DNA of 64,000 nucleotides from Steroidobacteraceae bacterium (GCA_019187185.1 JABAQU010000002.1:248001-312000), one strand, 5' to 3'; counted from the stretch's first letter, positions 8,879 through 17,320 are shown. Made by a program: numbers and translations. The notes: generated by a model from the sequence alone, not told the origin.

Positions 8879-10077
8879 GCGTGGCGCCGCGCCGTTTCCC
8901 GACTGCCGCGCCGGACGGGCTCATGGCCGCCCTGCTGCTGTCGTTCCTCGCCACCGCCGGCATTTTCTACATCAACATCATGCCGGCGCTGGTCTCGGGC
9001 CTGGTCGACGGCCTGCACTTCAGCGCACGCGATGCCGGACTCGTCGGTTCGGCCAATGTCTACGGCGCAGCCGTCGGCGCGCTCGTCATCACGTTCTTCG
9101 TCGGGCACATCGCGTGGCGACCCACTTCGGTGGCCATGCTGTGTGCGCTGATTGCGATCGATGTCGTCTCGCTCGCGATCGCCTCGCCGTGGGCCCTGAT
9201 CGCGGCCCGCGCGGTGCACGGCTGCGTCGGCGGCATGCTGGTCGGACTCGCCTATTCCGTCTTCACGCGCACCCGCTCGCCCGATCGCGTATTCGGGGTC
9301 CTGCTGCTGCTGCAGTTTTCCGTCGGCAGCCTCGGTGTGTACACCCTGCCCCGTCTCGTGCCGTTGTACGGCACGAGCGTGCTGTTCGTGACACTCGCCG
9401 GGTTCAGCCTCGTCACACTCTGCATGCTGCCCTTTCTCGCGCCCTACCCCATCCGCGCCGCCAGCGGGGGTGGGCCGGCCGCCCGCGACACCGCGGCCGT
9501 CGGCGATCCCGCGGCAGCGCCCGCCCGCCGGCGCGGCCTATTCATGCTGGCGCTCGCCGCGCTGTTCCTGTTCCAGGCGTCGAACATGGGACTCTTCTCG
9601 TACATCTTCGAGCTCGGCAAGGAGGCAGGGCTCGATCGCGGATTCACGTCTTCCGCGGTGGCCACTTCGACCATCGTCGGTGCCAGCGGCTCGCTGCTCG
9701 TGATCGTGTTCGCGACGCGCTTCGGGCGCGCCGTGCCGCTCGCGGTCGCCCTCATCGTGACGCTCGCGGGAATCTGGGCGCTGCACTACTCGCAGTACCG
9801 CGCGCTGTTCCTCCTCGCCAACTGCGCCACGGGCATTACCTGGTCGCTGGTGATCCCCTATCTTCTCGGCCTGTGTTCCGCCTTCGACTCGACCGGGCGC
9901 GCCGCGGCACTCGGCGGATTCGCATCGAAGCTCGGGCTCGCGACAGGCCCGCTCATCGGTGCGCTCGTGCAGTCGGGCGGCCGCTATGGCCTGCTGATCA
10001 ACCTGTCCTGCGTCGGCATCGTGCTGTGCGCCGCGGCCGCGCTGCCCTCGGCGCGCGCCACCGACCGGCCCCGATGA
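8875..10077 (+). CDS. MFS transporter
   Basis: A 400-residue protein with about 12 hydrophobic helices and a long basic, proline/alanine-rich cytoplasmic loop near residues 195-225, the usual major facilitator layout of two six-helix halves. The start ATG at 8875 overlaps the hydrolase stop (ATGA). The helix 4-5 region ARAVHGCVGGMLVGLAYSVF and the loop TRTRSPDRVFGV are MFS-like. It moves a small molecule across the inner membrane in exchange for protons or another solute. As last gene of the run beginning at 2402 it would complete uptake (receptor in the outer membrane, this in the inner membrane) or export a product. It converges with ychF, 51 bases away. Confidence 0.87.
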   Translation: MSVAPRRFPTAAPDGLMAALLLSFLATAGIFYINIMPALVSGLVDGLHFSARDAGLVGSANVYGAAVGALVITFFVGHIAWRPTSVAMLCALIAIDVVSLAIASPWALIAARAVHGCVGGMLVGLAYSVFTRTRSPDRVFGVLLLLQFSVGSLGVYTLPRLVPLYGTSVLFVTLAGFSLVTLCMLPFLAPYPIRAASGGGPAARDTAAVGDPAAAPARRRGLFMLALAALFLFQASNMGLFSYIFELGKEAGLDRGFTSSAVATSTIVGASGSLLVIVFATRFGRAVPLAVALIVTLAGIWALHYSQYRALFLLANCATGITWSLVIPYLLGLCSAFDSTGRAAALGGFASKLGLATGPLIGALVQSGGRYGLLINLSCVGIVLCAAAALPSARATDRPR

Positions 10078-10093
10078 CGGTCTGGCGATCGGC

Positions 10094-10113
10094 GATGAAC
10101 TGTCGGCTGTCCG
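10094..10113. repeat. Degenerate copy of the GCTGTCAGC-type gene-end repeat
   Basis: The 51-base convergent gap between the MFS gene and ychF holds GATGAACTGTCGGCTGTCC, a diverged version of the unit seen at 11241-11337, 25928-25956 and 45919-45945. No strong terminator is visible here. Confidence 0.45.
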
Positions 10114-10128
10114 CCGCGGCCTGGCGCC

Positions 10129-11220
10129 TCAAACGTTGAACCGGAAGTGCATCACATCGCCCTCGCGGACGATGTACTCCTTGCCCTCGAGCCGCAGCTT
10201 GCCCGCCTCTTTTGCGCCCTGCTCGCCGCGCGCAGCGATGAAGTCGTCGTAGCCGATCACCTCGGCGCGGATGAAGCCGCGCTCGAAATCCGTGTGGATC
10301 ACGCCCGCCGCCTGCGGCGCGGTCGAGCCGCGCCGTATGGTCCAGGCGCGCACTTCCTTCGGGCCCACCGTGAAGTAGGTCGACAGGCCGAGCAGCCTGT
10401 ACGCCGCGCGGATCACGCGGTTGAGTCCCGGCTCGTCGAGCCCGAGGTCGGCGAGGAATTCGGCGCGCCCGGCATCGTCGAGCTGTGCGATCTCGGCCTC
10501 GATTGCCGCGCACACCGCGACGACGACCGCGCCCTCCCCCGCCGCATGCTTCTCGAGCGCCTCGAGGCGCGCATTGCCGGTGAACCCGTGCTCGTCGACG
10601 TTCGCCACGTACATCACGGGCTTCGAGGTGAGCAGGTGCAGGTCATTGAGGTCGCGCAACTCGTCGCCCGTCAGGCCCATCGAGCGCACGGCCTTCGCCG
10701 CGTCGAGCTGGCGTCTCACGCGCTCGAGCAGGTCGCGCCTGCGGATCGCGTCCTTGTCGCCCGCCTTCGAAGCCTTGGCGGCGCGGTCCAGCGCCTTCTC
10801 CACGCTCGCGAGATCGGCGAGCGCGAGCTCGGTGTCGATCGTCGCGATGTCGGCGAGTGGGTCGACCTTGCCCGCGACGTGCACGATGTCGTCGTCGTCG
10901 AAGCAGCGCACGACATGCGCGATCGCGTCGACCTCGCGGATGTGCGCGAGGAACTGGTTGCCGAGGCCCTCGCCCTGCGATGCGCCCGCGACGAGGCCCG
11001 CGATGTCGACGAACTCGACGGTCGTCGGCAGCACCTTCTGCGGCTTCGCGATCGCGGCCAGCGCGTCGAGGCGCGGATCCGGCACCGGCACGACGCCGAC
11101 GTTCGGATCGATCGTGCAGAACGGATAGTTCTCCGCGGCGATCTGCGCGCGTGTCAGCGCGTTGAAAAGGGTCGACTTGCCCACGTTGGGCAGGCCGACG
11201 ATTCCACACTTGATGGGCAT
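10129..11220 (-). CDS. ychF: Redox-responsive ATPase/GTPase YchF (Obg family)
   Basis: A 363-residue protein matching the usual YchF length. It starts [22 protein letters not shown] with the Walker A motif GLPNVGKST, then [18 protein letters not shown] and [24 protein letters not shown] (G3). A nucleotide base motif lies in VANVDE, and the C-terminal TGS domain ends [12 protein letters not shown]. YchF binds ATP in preference to GTP, associates with ribosomes and damps oxidative-stress responses. The ATG at 11220 is chosen because MPIK is the family N-terminus; the frame is open further upstream through the repeat. A TATCCT about 11 bases before the ATG may be the -10. It follows pth on the same strand, the conserved pth–ychF order. 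Confidence 0.97.
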   Translation of the reverse strand: MPIKCGIVGLPNVGKSTLFNALTRAQIAAENYPFCTIDPNVGVVPVPDPRLDALAAIAKPQKVLPTTVEFVDIAGLVAGASQGEGLGNQFLAHIREVDAIAHVVRCFDDDDIVHVAGKVDPLADIATIDTELALADLASVEKALDRAAKASKAGDKDAIRRRDLLERVRRQLDAAKAVRSMGLTGDELRDLNDLHLLTSKPVMYVANVDEHGFTGNARLEALEKHAAGEGAVVVAVCAAIEAEIAQLDDAGRAEFLADLGLDEPGLNRVIRAAYRLLGLSTYFTVGPKEVRAWTIRRGSTAPQAAGVIHTDFERGFIRAEVIGYDDFIAARGEQGAKEAGKLRLEGKEYIVREGDVMHFRFNV

Positions 11221-11240
11221 GTCGGAAGTCCAGGATACCG

Positions 11241-11337
11241 ATGGCAGATAGCTCATGGCTGCCAGCCGGAGCCGCTGGCCGGCGCCGTCGCGCGCCAGCG
11301 CGCTCTGGCTGAAAGCCATCAGCTATGAGCCATCAGC
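11241..11337. repeat. Inverted repeat pair of the GCTGTCAGC-type family between ychF and pth
   Basis: ATGGCAGATAGCTCATGGCT (11241-11260) and AGCCATCAGCTATGAGCCAT (11314-11333) are inverted copies matching at 17 of 20 positions, with about 53 GC-rich bases between, so a long hairpin can form. The right arm runs into the pth coding end and supplies its final codons and the TAG stop (11323-11325). Related copies lie at 10094, 25928 and 45919. Confidence 0.7.
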
Positions 11338-11916
11338 CTTCTTCGTGTGCAACTGGTTCATCGCCTTCTGCGGCCCCTCGGCCAGCAGCAATGGCACGAT
11401 TTCGGCGGCGGCAACCACCGCGCCACGGATGGCCTCGTCCTCTGCGGCGGGCGCGCGCGTCAGCACGTAGTCGACCACTGCGGACTTCTCGCCCGGATGG
11501 CCGATGCCGATGCGCAGCCGCCAGAAGCCCTCGCCGATGCGCGGCATGAGGTCGCGGAGTCCATTGTGCCCGCCGTGACCCCCACCTTCCTTCAACCGCA
11601 CGGTGCCGACAGGGAGATCGAGTTCGTCGTGCGCAACGAGGATCGCAGCAGGCTCGATCTTGTAGAAGTCGGCGACGCTGCCGACCGGGCCCGCGCTGCG
11701 GTTCATGTACTGCATCGGCTTCAGCAGCAGCACGTCCGCCTCGCCGATGCGCACGCGCGCGAGATCGCCATGATGGCGGCGATCCGCACGCAGCGTCGCG
11801 CCGTGGCGTTCCGCGAGCGCATCGATGAACCAGAAGCCGGCGTTGTGACGCGTGCGCGTGTACTCGTCGCCCGGGTTGCCGAGCCCGACGATCAGCCTGA
11901 GCGGAAAATCGGCCAT
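11323..11916 (-). CDS. pth: Peptidyl-tRNA hydrolase
   Basis: A 197-residue enzyme that releases tRNA from prematurely dropped peptidyl-tRNA. The catalytic region is present: LIVGLGNPGDEYTRTRHNAGF with the active histidine, the conserved asparagine/methionine loop KPMQYMNRSAGPV, HDELDLPVG with the catalytic aspartate, and GGGHGGHNGLRD. The ATG at 11916 gives MADFPLRLIVGLG and has a GAGAGGCGG ribosome site just upstream; a GTG six codons earlier is less likely. It sits between rplY and ychF in the conserved prs–rplY–pth–ychF order. The last codons (…KKADGS and the stop) come from the repeat at 11314-11337, so the C-terminus is probably lineage-specific. Confidence 0.96.
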   Translation of the reverse strand: MADFPLRLIVGLGNPGDEYTRTRHNAGFWFIDALAERHGATLRADRRHHGDLARVRIGEADVLLLKPMQYMNRSAGPVGSVADFYKIEPAAILVAHDELDLPVGTVRLKEGGGHGGHNGLRDLMPRIGEGFWRLRIGIGHPGEKSAVVDYVLTRAPAAEDEAIRGAVVAAAEIVPLLLAEGPQKAMNQLHTKKADGS

Positions 11917-11941
11917 GTCCGCCTCTCCACGCACGGGCCAC

Positions 11942-11978
11942 GCCAGAAAGAGAAAGGCCGCCGGACACCGGCGGCCTT
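11942..11978 (-). terminator. Rho-independent-like terminator after rplY
   Basis: A perfect 11-bp stem (AAGGCCGCCGG / CCGGCGGCCTT, 11954-11964 and 11968-11978) with a 3-base loop is followed on the minus strand by the pyrimidine run TCTCTTTCT. It lies 20 bases after the rplY stop and ahead of pth, so it would separate or attenuate the two genes. Confidence 0.7.
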
Positions 11979-11997
11979 CGCTCCACGGACGCGACCG

Positions 11998-12720
11998 TTA
12001 CTTCTTGCCGCCACCTTCCTTCTTCGCCGGGGCCGCCGCCTCCGGCTTCGCGGCGTCCGCGGCCGGCGTCGCGGCGGTCGTCGCCGCACCTGCCGCCACC
12101 GCACCCTCGGCTGCAGCCGCCTCGGAGGTCGGCTCCGGCTCCGCCGCCCGCGGCGCGTGCACCGACACGACGGCGACATTGCGGCCCTGCTGCAGCTGCG
12201 GGATCGCGACGCCCTGCGGCAGCGGAATGTCGCTGAGGAACTTCGTGTCGTTCAGCTTCATCTGCGACAGGTCGAGCTCGAGCGCCTCGGGCAGATCCTT
12301 CGGCAGGCACACGACCTCCACGTCGGAGATGCGGTGCGAGACGATACCACCCTCGGTCTTGACGCCGGGCGAACCGGCCGCGCCGTGGAAGTGGATCGGC
12401 AGGCGGATGCGGATCTTCTCGTTCTCGAGCACGCGCTGCAGGTCGATGTGCACGATCGCGTTCTTCGCGGGGTGCATCTGCACGTCCTTCACGATCGCCT
12501 CCTGGCTCTCGCTGCCGACCTTGATGCGGATGATCGACGAGTACAGCTTCTCGTTGTCGATCATCGTCATCAGGTTCTGGTGATCGAGGATGATCTGGCG
12601 GGGCGCGAGCTTGCCGCCGTAGAGGATGGCGGGAATCTTGCCGCGACGACGCAGGCGGCGGCTCGCACCCTTGCCCTGATCGTCCCGGAAGTCCGCCTGG
12701 ATTTCGAATCCAATGCGCAT
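11998..12720 (-). CDS. rplY: 50S ribosomal protein L25/Ctc, long form
   Basis: A 240-residue long-form L25. Residues about 1-95 are the 5S rRNA-binding L25 domain (SRRLRRRGKIPAILYGGK, HIDLQRV), 96-190 the beta-rich CTC (TL5) domain (RLPIHFHGAAGSPGVKTEGGIV, LPKDLPEALELDLSQM), and the last 45 residues a low-complexity Ala/Glu/Pro tail ending KKEGGGKK. The protein binds 5S rRNA in the central protuberance. The ATG at 12720 has AAGGAG eight bases before it. It follows prs on the same strand and has a terminator behind it. E. coli carries only the short domain; the Ctc form is common in other proteobacteria. Confidence 0.96.
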   Translation of the reverse strand: MRIGFEIQADFRDDQGKGASRRLRRRGKIPAILYGGKLAPRQIILDHQNLMTMIDNEKLYSSIIRIKVGSESQEAIVKDVQMHPAKNAIVHIDLQRVLENEKIRIRLPIHFHGAAGSPGVKTEGGIVSHRISDVEVVCLPKDLPEALELDLSQMKLNDTKFLSDIPLPQGVAIPQLQQGRNVAVVSVHAPRAAEPEPTSEAAAAEGAVAAGAATTAATPAADAAKPEAAAPAKKEGGGKK

Positions 12721-12784
12721 GGTCTACTCCTTAACGTTTGACATCAACGGGAACCTCCGCGACCAGAGGTTCACCACCCAGAAA

Positions 12785-13741
12785 TCAGTCGATGTACAGG
12801 CTGCTGACGGATTCCTCGTCGCGTATGCGCCGGATGGTCTCCGCGAGCAGCCCCGCCACCGACAGCTGGCGGATGCGGCCGCACTTGCGCGCCGCTTCCG
12901 TCAGCGGAATCGTGTCGGTCACGACGAGTTCGTCGAGCGCCGACCCCGAAATCTTCTCGACCGCGTTGCCCGAGAGCACCGCGTGCGTGATGTACGCCAC
13001 CACGCGCTTCGCGCCCTGGTCCTTGAGCGCCTGCGCCGCGAGGCACAGCGTGCCCGCGGTATCCACCATGTCGTCGACGAGCACGCAGGTCTTGCCCGCG
13101 ACTTCGCCGATGATGTTCATCACCTTCGACTCGTTCGGCCGCGGGCGCCGCTTGTCGATGATCGCGAGGTCCGCGTCGTCGAGCCGCTTCGCGAGCGCCC
13201 GCGCGCGCACCACGCCTCCGACATCCGGGGACACGACGATCATGTCCTCGTAGCCCTGCTTCCACGCATCGCCGAGCAGTACCGGCGAGCCGTACACGTT
13301 GTCCACGGGGATGTCGAAGAACCCCTGGATCTGGTCGGCATGCAGGTCGATCGTCAGCAGTCGATCGACGCCCGCACCCGAAATCATGTTCGCGACCAGC
13401 TTCGCGGTGATCGCGGCGCGGGTCGCGCGCGGCCGGCGATCCTGCCGCGCGTAGCCGAAGTACGGCACGACCGCCGTCACGCGCGCCGCCGATGCGCGCC
13501 GGCACGCATCGGCCATCACGAGCAGCTCCATCAGGCTGTCGTTCACCGGCGCGCAGGTCGGCTGCAGCAGGAACACGTCCCGTCCGCGCACGTTCTCGAT
13601 CAGCTCGACGTTCACCTCGCCGTCGCTGAAGCGCCCGACGTACGCGCGCCCGAGCGGCTGCTTCAGGTGGCGCGCGATGTCGTGCGCGAGTTGTGGGTTC
13701 GCGTTACCCGCGAACAACGCCATCGACGCCGAATCCGACAC
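12785..13741 (-). CDS. prs: Ribose-phosphate pyrophosphokinase
   Basis: A 318-residue PRPP synthase, which transfers pyrophosphate from ATP to ribose 5-phosphate and supplies nucleotide, histidine and NAD synthesis. Diagnostic features are [29 protein letters not shown], the catalytic flexible loop ([14 protein letters not shown]), [17 protein letters not shown], the KRRPRPNES stretch and the PRPP-binding loop [14 protein letters not shown]. The GTG at 13741 is preceded by a GAGG site and gives the expected length; an internal ATG (MALFAG) would shorten it by six residues. It lies just downstream of tRNA-Gln on the same strand and probably shares its transcript, as is common in gammaproteobacteria. 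Confidence 0.97.
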   Translation of the reverse strand: MSDSASMALFAGNANPQLAHDIARHLKQPLGRAYVGRFSDGEVNVELIENVRGRDVFLLQPTCAPVNDSLMELLVMADACRRASAARVTAVVPYFGYARQDRRPRATRAAITAKLVANMISGAGVDRLLTIDLHADQIQGFFDIPVDNVYGSPVLLGDAWKQGYEDMIVVSPDVGGVVRARALAKRLDDADLAIIDKRRPRPNESKVMNIIGEVAGKTCVLVDDMVDTAGTLCLAAQALKDQGAKRVVAYITHAVLSGNAVEKISGSALDELVVTDTIPLTEAARKCGRIRQLSVAGLLAETIRRIRDEESVSSLYID

Positions 13742-13758
13742 TCACAACCTCGTTCGTC

Positions 13759-13833
13759 TGGCTGGGGCGGAAGGATTCGAACCTCCGAATGGCGGGATCA
13801 AAACCCGCTGCCTTACCACTTGGCGACGCCCCA
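13759..13833 (-). tRNA. tRNA-Gln (TTG anticodon)
   Basis: The 75-base minus-strand sequence folds as a tRNA. It has the acceptor stem TGGGGCG/CGCCCCA, D-arm GCCAAGTGGTAAGGC, anticodon arm GCGGGTTTTGATCCCGC with TTG anticodon, T-arm GGAGGTTCGAATCCTTC and an encoded CCA end. The U-rich loop and weak first U-A pair are typical of bacterial glutamine tRNAs. It stands directly ahead of prs, the usual gammaproteobacterial position. Confidence 0.95.
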
Positions 13834-13841
13834 ATCCTTCC

Positions 13842-13874
13842 ATTATAGAAGCCAATTCAGCAGGTTACGTAACC
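13842..13874 (-). promoter_or_regulatory. Promoter of the tRNA-Gln–prs unit with a 12-bp palindrome
   Basis: A perfect TATAAT lies at 13847-13842 on the minus strand, eight bases before the mature tRNA. About 16 bases further upstream is the perfect palindrome GGTTACGTAACC (13863-13874), occupying the -35 region, which otherwise has no TTGACA match. The palindrome may bind a regulator or be coincidental. The rest of 13875-14038 holds no feature I can support. Confidence 0.6.
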
Positions 13875-14038
13875 GGGTGCCATCGGGATCCAGTCTCCCT
13901 GCCGGGCGTCGAAATGGCCGCGGATGATACACGATCCGCCGCACGTGATGGCCCGCACGTTCACGGCCGCCCGCCGTGCCCCCACCGCCCGGGAGACCGT
14001 CCGTACGCGTGGGCCAATTCCTGACGCCAATCAGCGAG

Positions 14039-15097
14039 TTATGACCCCCGTGGCCCCTTGGTGCCGCTGCGGCTGCGCCGGGAGGGCACGGCTGCCCGGG
14101 CGCTCGCGCCGCCCGCGATGTCGAGTACCGCAGCCCCCTCGATCCGGCCTTCCCGCAGCCGCTTCAACGCCTCGTTTGCCTCCTCGAGCGCAAAGACTTC
14201 GGCGTCGACGTCGAGCTTCACGTCGGCGGCGAGCTGCATGAACCTGAGGCCATCGGCGCGCGTCAGGTTGGCGACGGAGCGGATCACGCGTTCGCCCCAC
14301 AGCAGGCCATAGGGAAACGACGGGATGTCGCTCATGTGGATCCCTGCGCACACGACCGTGCCGCCCTTGCGGGTCGCGGCGAGCGCCGCGGGAACGAGCG
14401 CCCCGACGGGCGCGAACAGGATGGCGGCGTCCAGCAGCTCCGGCGGCCGCTCGTCGGACCCTCCAGCCCAGACGGCGCCCCGGCGCCGCGCGAATTCCTG
14501 TCCGGCGCGATCGTCCGGGCGTGTCAGCGCGAACACGCGCCGCCCCTGCGCACGACAGATCTGCGCGATGAGGTGCGCCGCGGCGCCGAACCCGTAGAGC
14601 CCCACATTTGCCGCATTGCCCGCCGCGCTCAGTGCGCGATAGCCGATGAGTCCGGCGCACAGGAGCGGCGCCGCATGGATGCTGGAATACTGTTCGGGAA
14701 TCGGCAGGCAGTAACGCCCGTCGGCCACGACGAATTGCGCATAACCGCCGTCCTGCGTGTAGCCGGTGAACCGGGCCTGCTCGCAGAGGTTCTCCTCACC
14801 CCGCGTGCAATACGCGCATTTCCCGCAAGTTCCGCCGAGCCACGGCACGCCCACGCGATCGCCCACCGCGAAGCCCGCGACATGCGGGCCGCATTGCGCG
14901 ACGCGGCCGACGATCTCGTGCCCCGGAACGATCGGCAGGCGGATATCCGGCAGTTCCGCATCGACGAGATGCAGGTCCGTGCGGCACACGCCGCAGGCGA
15001 GGACCTCGATCAGGACCTGGTGGTCGCCGGGACGAGGCATCGGCCGCTCGACTGCCGCGAGCGTCTCGCCCTTTTGCAACAGGCACATGGCTTTCAT
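14039..15097 (-). CDS. Zinc-dependent alcohol dehydrogenase family protein
   Basis: A 352-residue medium-chain dehydrogenase. Catalytic zinc ligands are seen in ACGVCRTDLH and VPGHEIVGRV, and structural zinc cysteines in GGTCGKCAYCTRGEENLC. The nucleotide-binding motif is GLYGFGAAAHLIAQICRAQG, a form seen in the AdhA-like branch in place of the classical GxGxxG. It reduces aldehydes or oxidises alcohols with NAD(P); the exact substrate is unknown. The Ser/Arg-rich tail after residue 330 is unusual and likely disordered. The gene is alone between tRNA-Gln and a divergent DUF882 gene. It is one of three genes separating ispE from tRNA-Gln, which are usually neighbours. Confidence 0.9.
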   Translation of the reverse strand: MKAMCLLQKGETLAAVERPMPRPGDHQVLIEVLACGVCRTDLHLVDAELPDIRLPIVPGHEIVGRVAQCGPHVAGFAVGDRVGVPWLGGTCGKCAYCTRGEENLCEQARFTGYTQDGGYAQFVVADGRYCLPIPEQYSSIHAAPLLCAGLIGYRALSAAGNAANVGLYGFGAAAHLIAQICRAQGRRVFALTRPDDRAGQEFARRRGAVWAGGSDERPPELLDAAILFAPVGALVPAALAATRKGGTVVCAGIHMSDIPSFPYGLLWGERVIRSVANLTRADGLRFMQLAADVKLDVDAEVFALEEANEALKRLREGRIEGAAVLDIAGGASARAAVPSRRSRSGTKGPRGS

Positions 15098-15222
15098 CGG
15101 TTGGTCGCGTCTTCCGGAGGTCCCTGCCCGTCGCAGTGTACCCGCCGACCGGGAAACGTGACCCTGTCGACGGGCCGGAGCGCCCGATGGGATAAGATCG
15201 GCTCCCGGGTGGTGAGGGCCTC

Positions 15223-15783
15223 ATGTCGGATCGAGACGAGTTGCGCGCAGATCTCCGGGTGTCCAGGCGCCAGGTCCTGCGATGCTCGACGCTCGTGGCG
15301 GCGGCGCTCGCCGCACCTGCCGCGTTTGCGCGCAGCCTCGAGCAGCGCAGCCTGACGCTCATCCATACCCACACGGGAGAAAGACTCGTCGCGCCCTACG
15401 TCCAGGGCGGCTGCTACGACAGCGCCTGCCTCGGCCGCGTCAATCATTTCCTGCGGGACTTTCGCACGCAGGAAGTCCATGCGATCGACCCAGCCCTGCT
15501 CGACGTGCTGTTCGCATTGCAGGCGCTCGCCGACCGGGACGCGGCGTTCGAGGTGATTTCCGGATACCGCTCGCCCGCCACGAACCGGCAGCTGCAGCGC
15601 AAGTCGCAGGGCGTCGCGACGCGCAGCCTGCACATGGAAGGCAAGGCGATCGATATCCGCCTGAGCGGCTATTCGACCGCCCGGCTGCGTGATCACGCGC
15701 TTTCGCTGCGGCGCGGCGGGGTCGGTTATTACGCGACGTCCGATTTCGTGCACGTCGACACCGGACGGGTGCGCGCGTGGTGA
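15223..15783 (+). CDS. Tat-exported DUF882/YcbK-like zinc peptidase
   Basis: A 186-residue protein with a twin-arginine signal (V-S-R-R-Q-V-L at 13-19, then an alanine-rich core ending A-F-A-R). The mature domain has the peptidase M15-like motifs ISGYRSPATNRQLQ, SLHMEGKAIDIRL (S-x-H-x-x-G-x-A-x-D zinc site) and DFVHVDTGRVRAW with the last zinc histidine. DUF882/YcbK proteins are thought to trim peptidoglycan peptides in the periplasm. Its partner is the L,D-transpeptidase ending 8 bases away. In E. coli the matching ycbB and ycbK are co-directional, whereas here the pair is convergent. No clear Shine-Dalgarno sequence precedes the ATG. Confidence 0.9.
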   Translation: MSDRDELRADLRVSRRQVLRCSTLVAAALAAPAAFARSLEQRSLTLIHTHTGERLVAPYVQGGCYDSACLGRVNHFLRDFRTQEVHAIDPALLDVLFALQALADRDAAFEVISGYRSPATNRQLQRKSQGVATRSLHMEGKAIDIRLSGYSTARLRDHALSLRRGGVGYYATSDFVHVDTGRVRAW

Positions 15784-15790
15784 GACGGCC

Positions 15791-17320
15791 TCACTGCAGC
15801 CCGAGCAGGCGCGTCAGCCGCGCATCGTTGCCGTAGTTGTCGTCGAAGAAATAGATCGCGCCCTGTTCCGTGGCGACCGCGGTGCCGTACACGATGAGCA
15901 CGCGTACCCATTGCTTCAGGTCCACGCGGACTGTCCGGGTTCCCTGCATCGCCGCCACGATCTTCTCGCGCGGCCACTCGCCGCTCGCCTGGCGCAACAC
16001 GAACTGTGCGAGCGTCGCCGGATCGCTCACCCGGATGCAGCCGTGACTGAATGCGCGCCGCGCCGTCTTGAACAGCTCGTTGGCGGGCGTGTCGTGGAGC
16101 AGCACGTTGTAGGCATTGGGAAGCACGAACTTGACGAGGCCCAGCGCATTCTGCGGGCCGGGGCGCTGGCGGAGTCGTGCTTCCCCCGCGGCCAGGGCGG
16201 CGATCTGGCGCGCGTCGGGATGCTGGGTCACGGTACCGTCCCGGCCGACGATCTCGAGGTTCTGCGCGACGAGATAGCCCGGCCGACTGCGAATGCGCGG
16301 CAATTGCTCGCGGGACATGATGCTGTACGGCACATTCCAGTACGGGCGGAACTCCACGTACGTCAGGTCGGCCGCGAAGGCCGGGGTGCGCGTACGCGGA
16401 TAGTTCTGGCCGACGATGACATCCATCGTCAGCATCTGCGATTCCTGATCGCTCGCGGATGCGAAGGCGAACAGGCGAAACTGCGGGATATTCACGATGA
16501 TCGTCGGCGCATTCAGCACCGGCAGCCAGCGCCAGCGCTCGAGCGTCAACTCGATCTGGCGGATGCGCGATTGCAGCGGGACGGTCAGCGCCGCGTAGGT
16601 CTGGCGGCCGAGTACGCCGTCCTGCGCGAGACCGTGCCGAAACTGGAATCGCCGCAGCGCCTCGACGAGCGGCGGGTCGAGGGTGTGATCGCCGGCGCTC
16701 GCCTGTTGCGCGGCCGGCAGGTCTCCCAGCGCGACGAGCAACGAGCGCAACGCGGGCGCACCCAGATAAGGGTCGCCCGGCGCGATCGAATGCGCGCCGA
16801 GCGCGGGCAAGGGCATGCGCCCGTGATCCGCGGCCAGCGCGCGATATCTCCCGAGTTGCGCCTTGAGCAACGCATAGTGACGAAAAGGCGGCTCGATCGA
16901 GGACAGCACCGCCCGCGTATCCCGCGTCGTCGCAAGCCTCGCGAGCACGGCCTCGGGATCGAACTCCCGGCCCCGATCGGGCATGTCGAACCCCGCCGAT
17001 CGCGGATCGATGCGTCCGAAGTGAAGGTGCGAAATGAATTTCTGCGCCGCCGCGGAGAGCGATTCGTCGATCTTCGCCCGGAACTGCGCTGCGTCGGTCG
17101 CGCGGGACTCGGCGAGGATCTGAGCTGCGCCGTACGAGTGCGGATCGAGGCCCCAATCGCGCGCGCTGTCCATGGCGGCCAGCAGATCGAGCGCAGGGGC
17201 GGTGAGTCCCGCACCATCGAACCAGCGCAGTGCGTGCGCGCCGGCGATCGGGGCCTCGCCCGCCAGCGCCGCTGCAACCGGCATCAGGCACACGATGGCC
17301 GCAACCTTTCGACTCTTCAC
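15791..17320 (-). CDS. Murein L,D-transpeptidase, YcbB/LdtD type
   Basis: A 509-residue enzyme of YcbB type. From the GTG at 17320 it has a short signal peptide (KVAAIVCLMPVAAALA), a scaffold domain (about 30-210), a peptidoglycan-binding domain (LVEALRRFQFRHGLAQDGVLGRQTYAAL), and a YkuD catalytic domain ending with HDTPANELF and the active site AFSHGCIRVSD with its cysteine. It forms 3-3 cross-links in peptidoglycan. The start is chosen because GTGA overlaps the ispE stop by four bases and leads into a signal peptide. The frame stays open upstream inside ispE, which is not meaningful. Coupling to ispE places it in the lolB–ispE operon. Confidence 0.93.
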   Translation of the reverse strand: MKSRKVAAIVCLMPVAAALAGEAPIAGAHALRWFDGAGLTAPALDLLAAMDSARDWGLDPHSYGAAQILAESRATDAAQFRAKIDESLSAAAQKFISHLHFGRIDPRSAGFDMPDRGREFDPEAVLARLATTRDTRAVLSSIEPPFRHYALLKAQLGRYRALAADHGRMPLPALGAHSIAPGDPYLGAPALRSLLVALGDLPAAQQASAGDHTLDPPLVEALRRFQFRHGLAQDGVLGRQTYAALTVPLQSRIRQIELTLERWRWLPVLNAPTIIVNIPQFRLFAFASASDQESQMLTMDVIVGQNYPRTRTPAFAADLTYVEFRPYWNVPYSIMSREQLPRIRSRPGYLVAQNLEIVGRDGTVTQHPDARQIAALAAGEARLRQRPGPQNALGLVKFVLPNAYNVLLHDTPANELFKTARRAFSHGCIRVSDPATLAQFVLRQASGEWPREKIVAAMQGTRTVRVDLKQWVRVLIVYGTAVATEQGAIYFFDDNYGNDARLTRLLGLQ

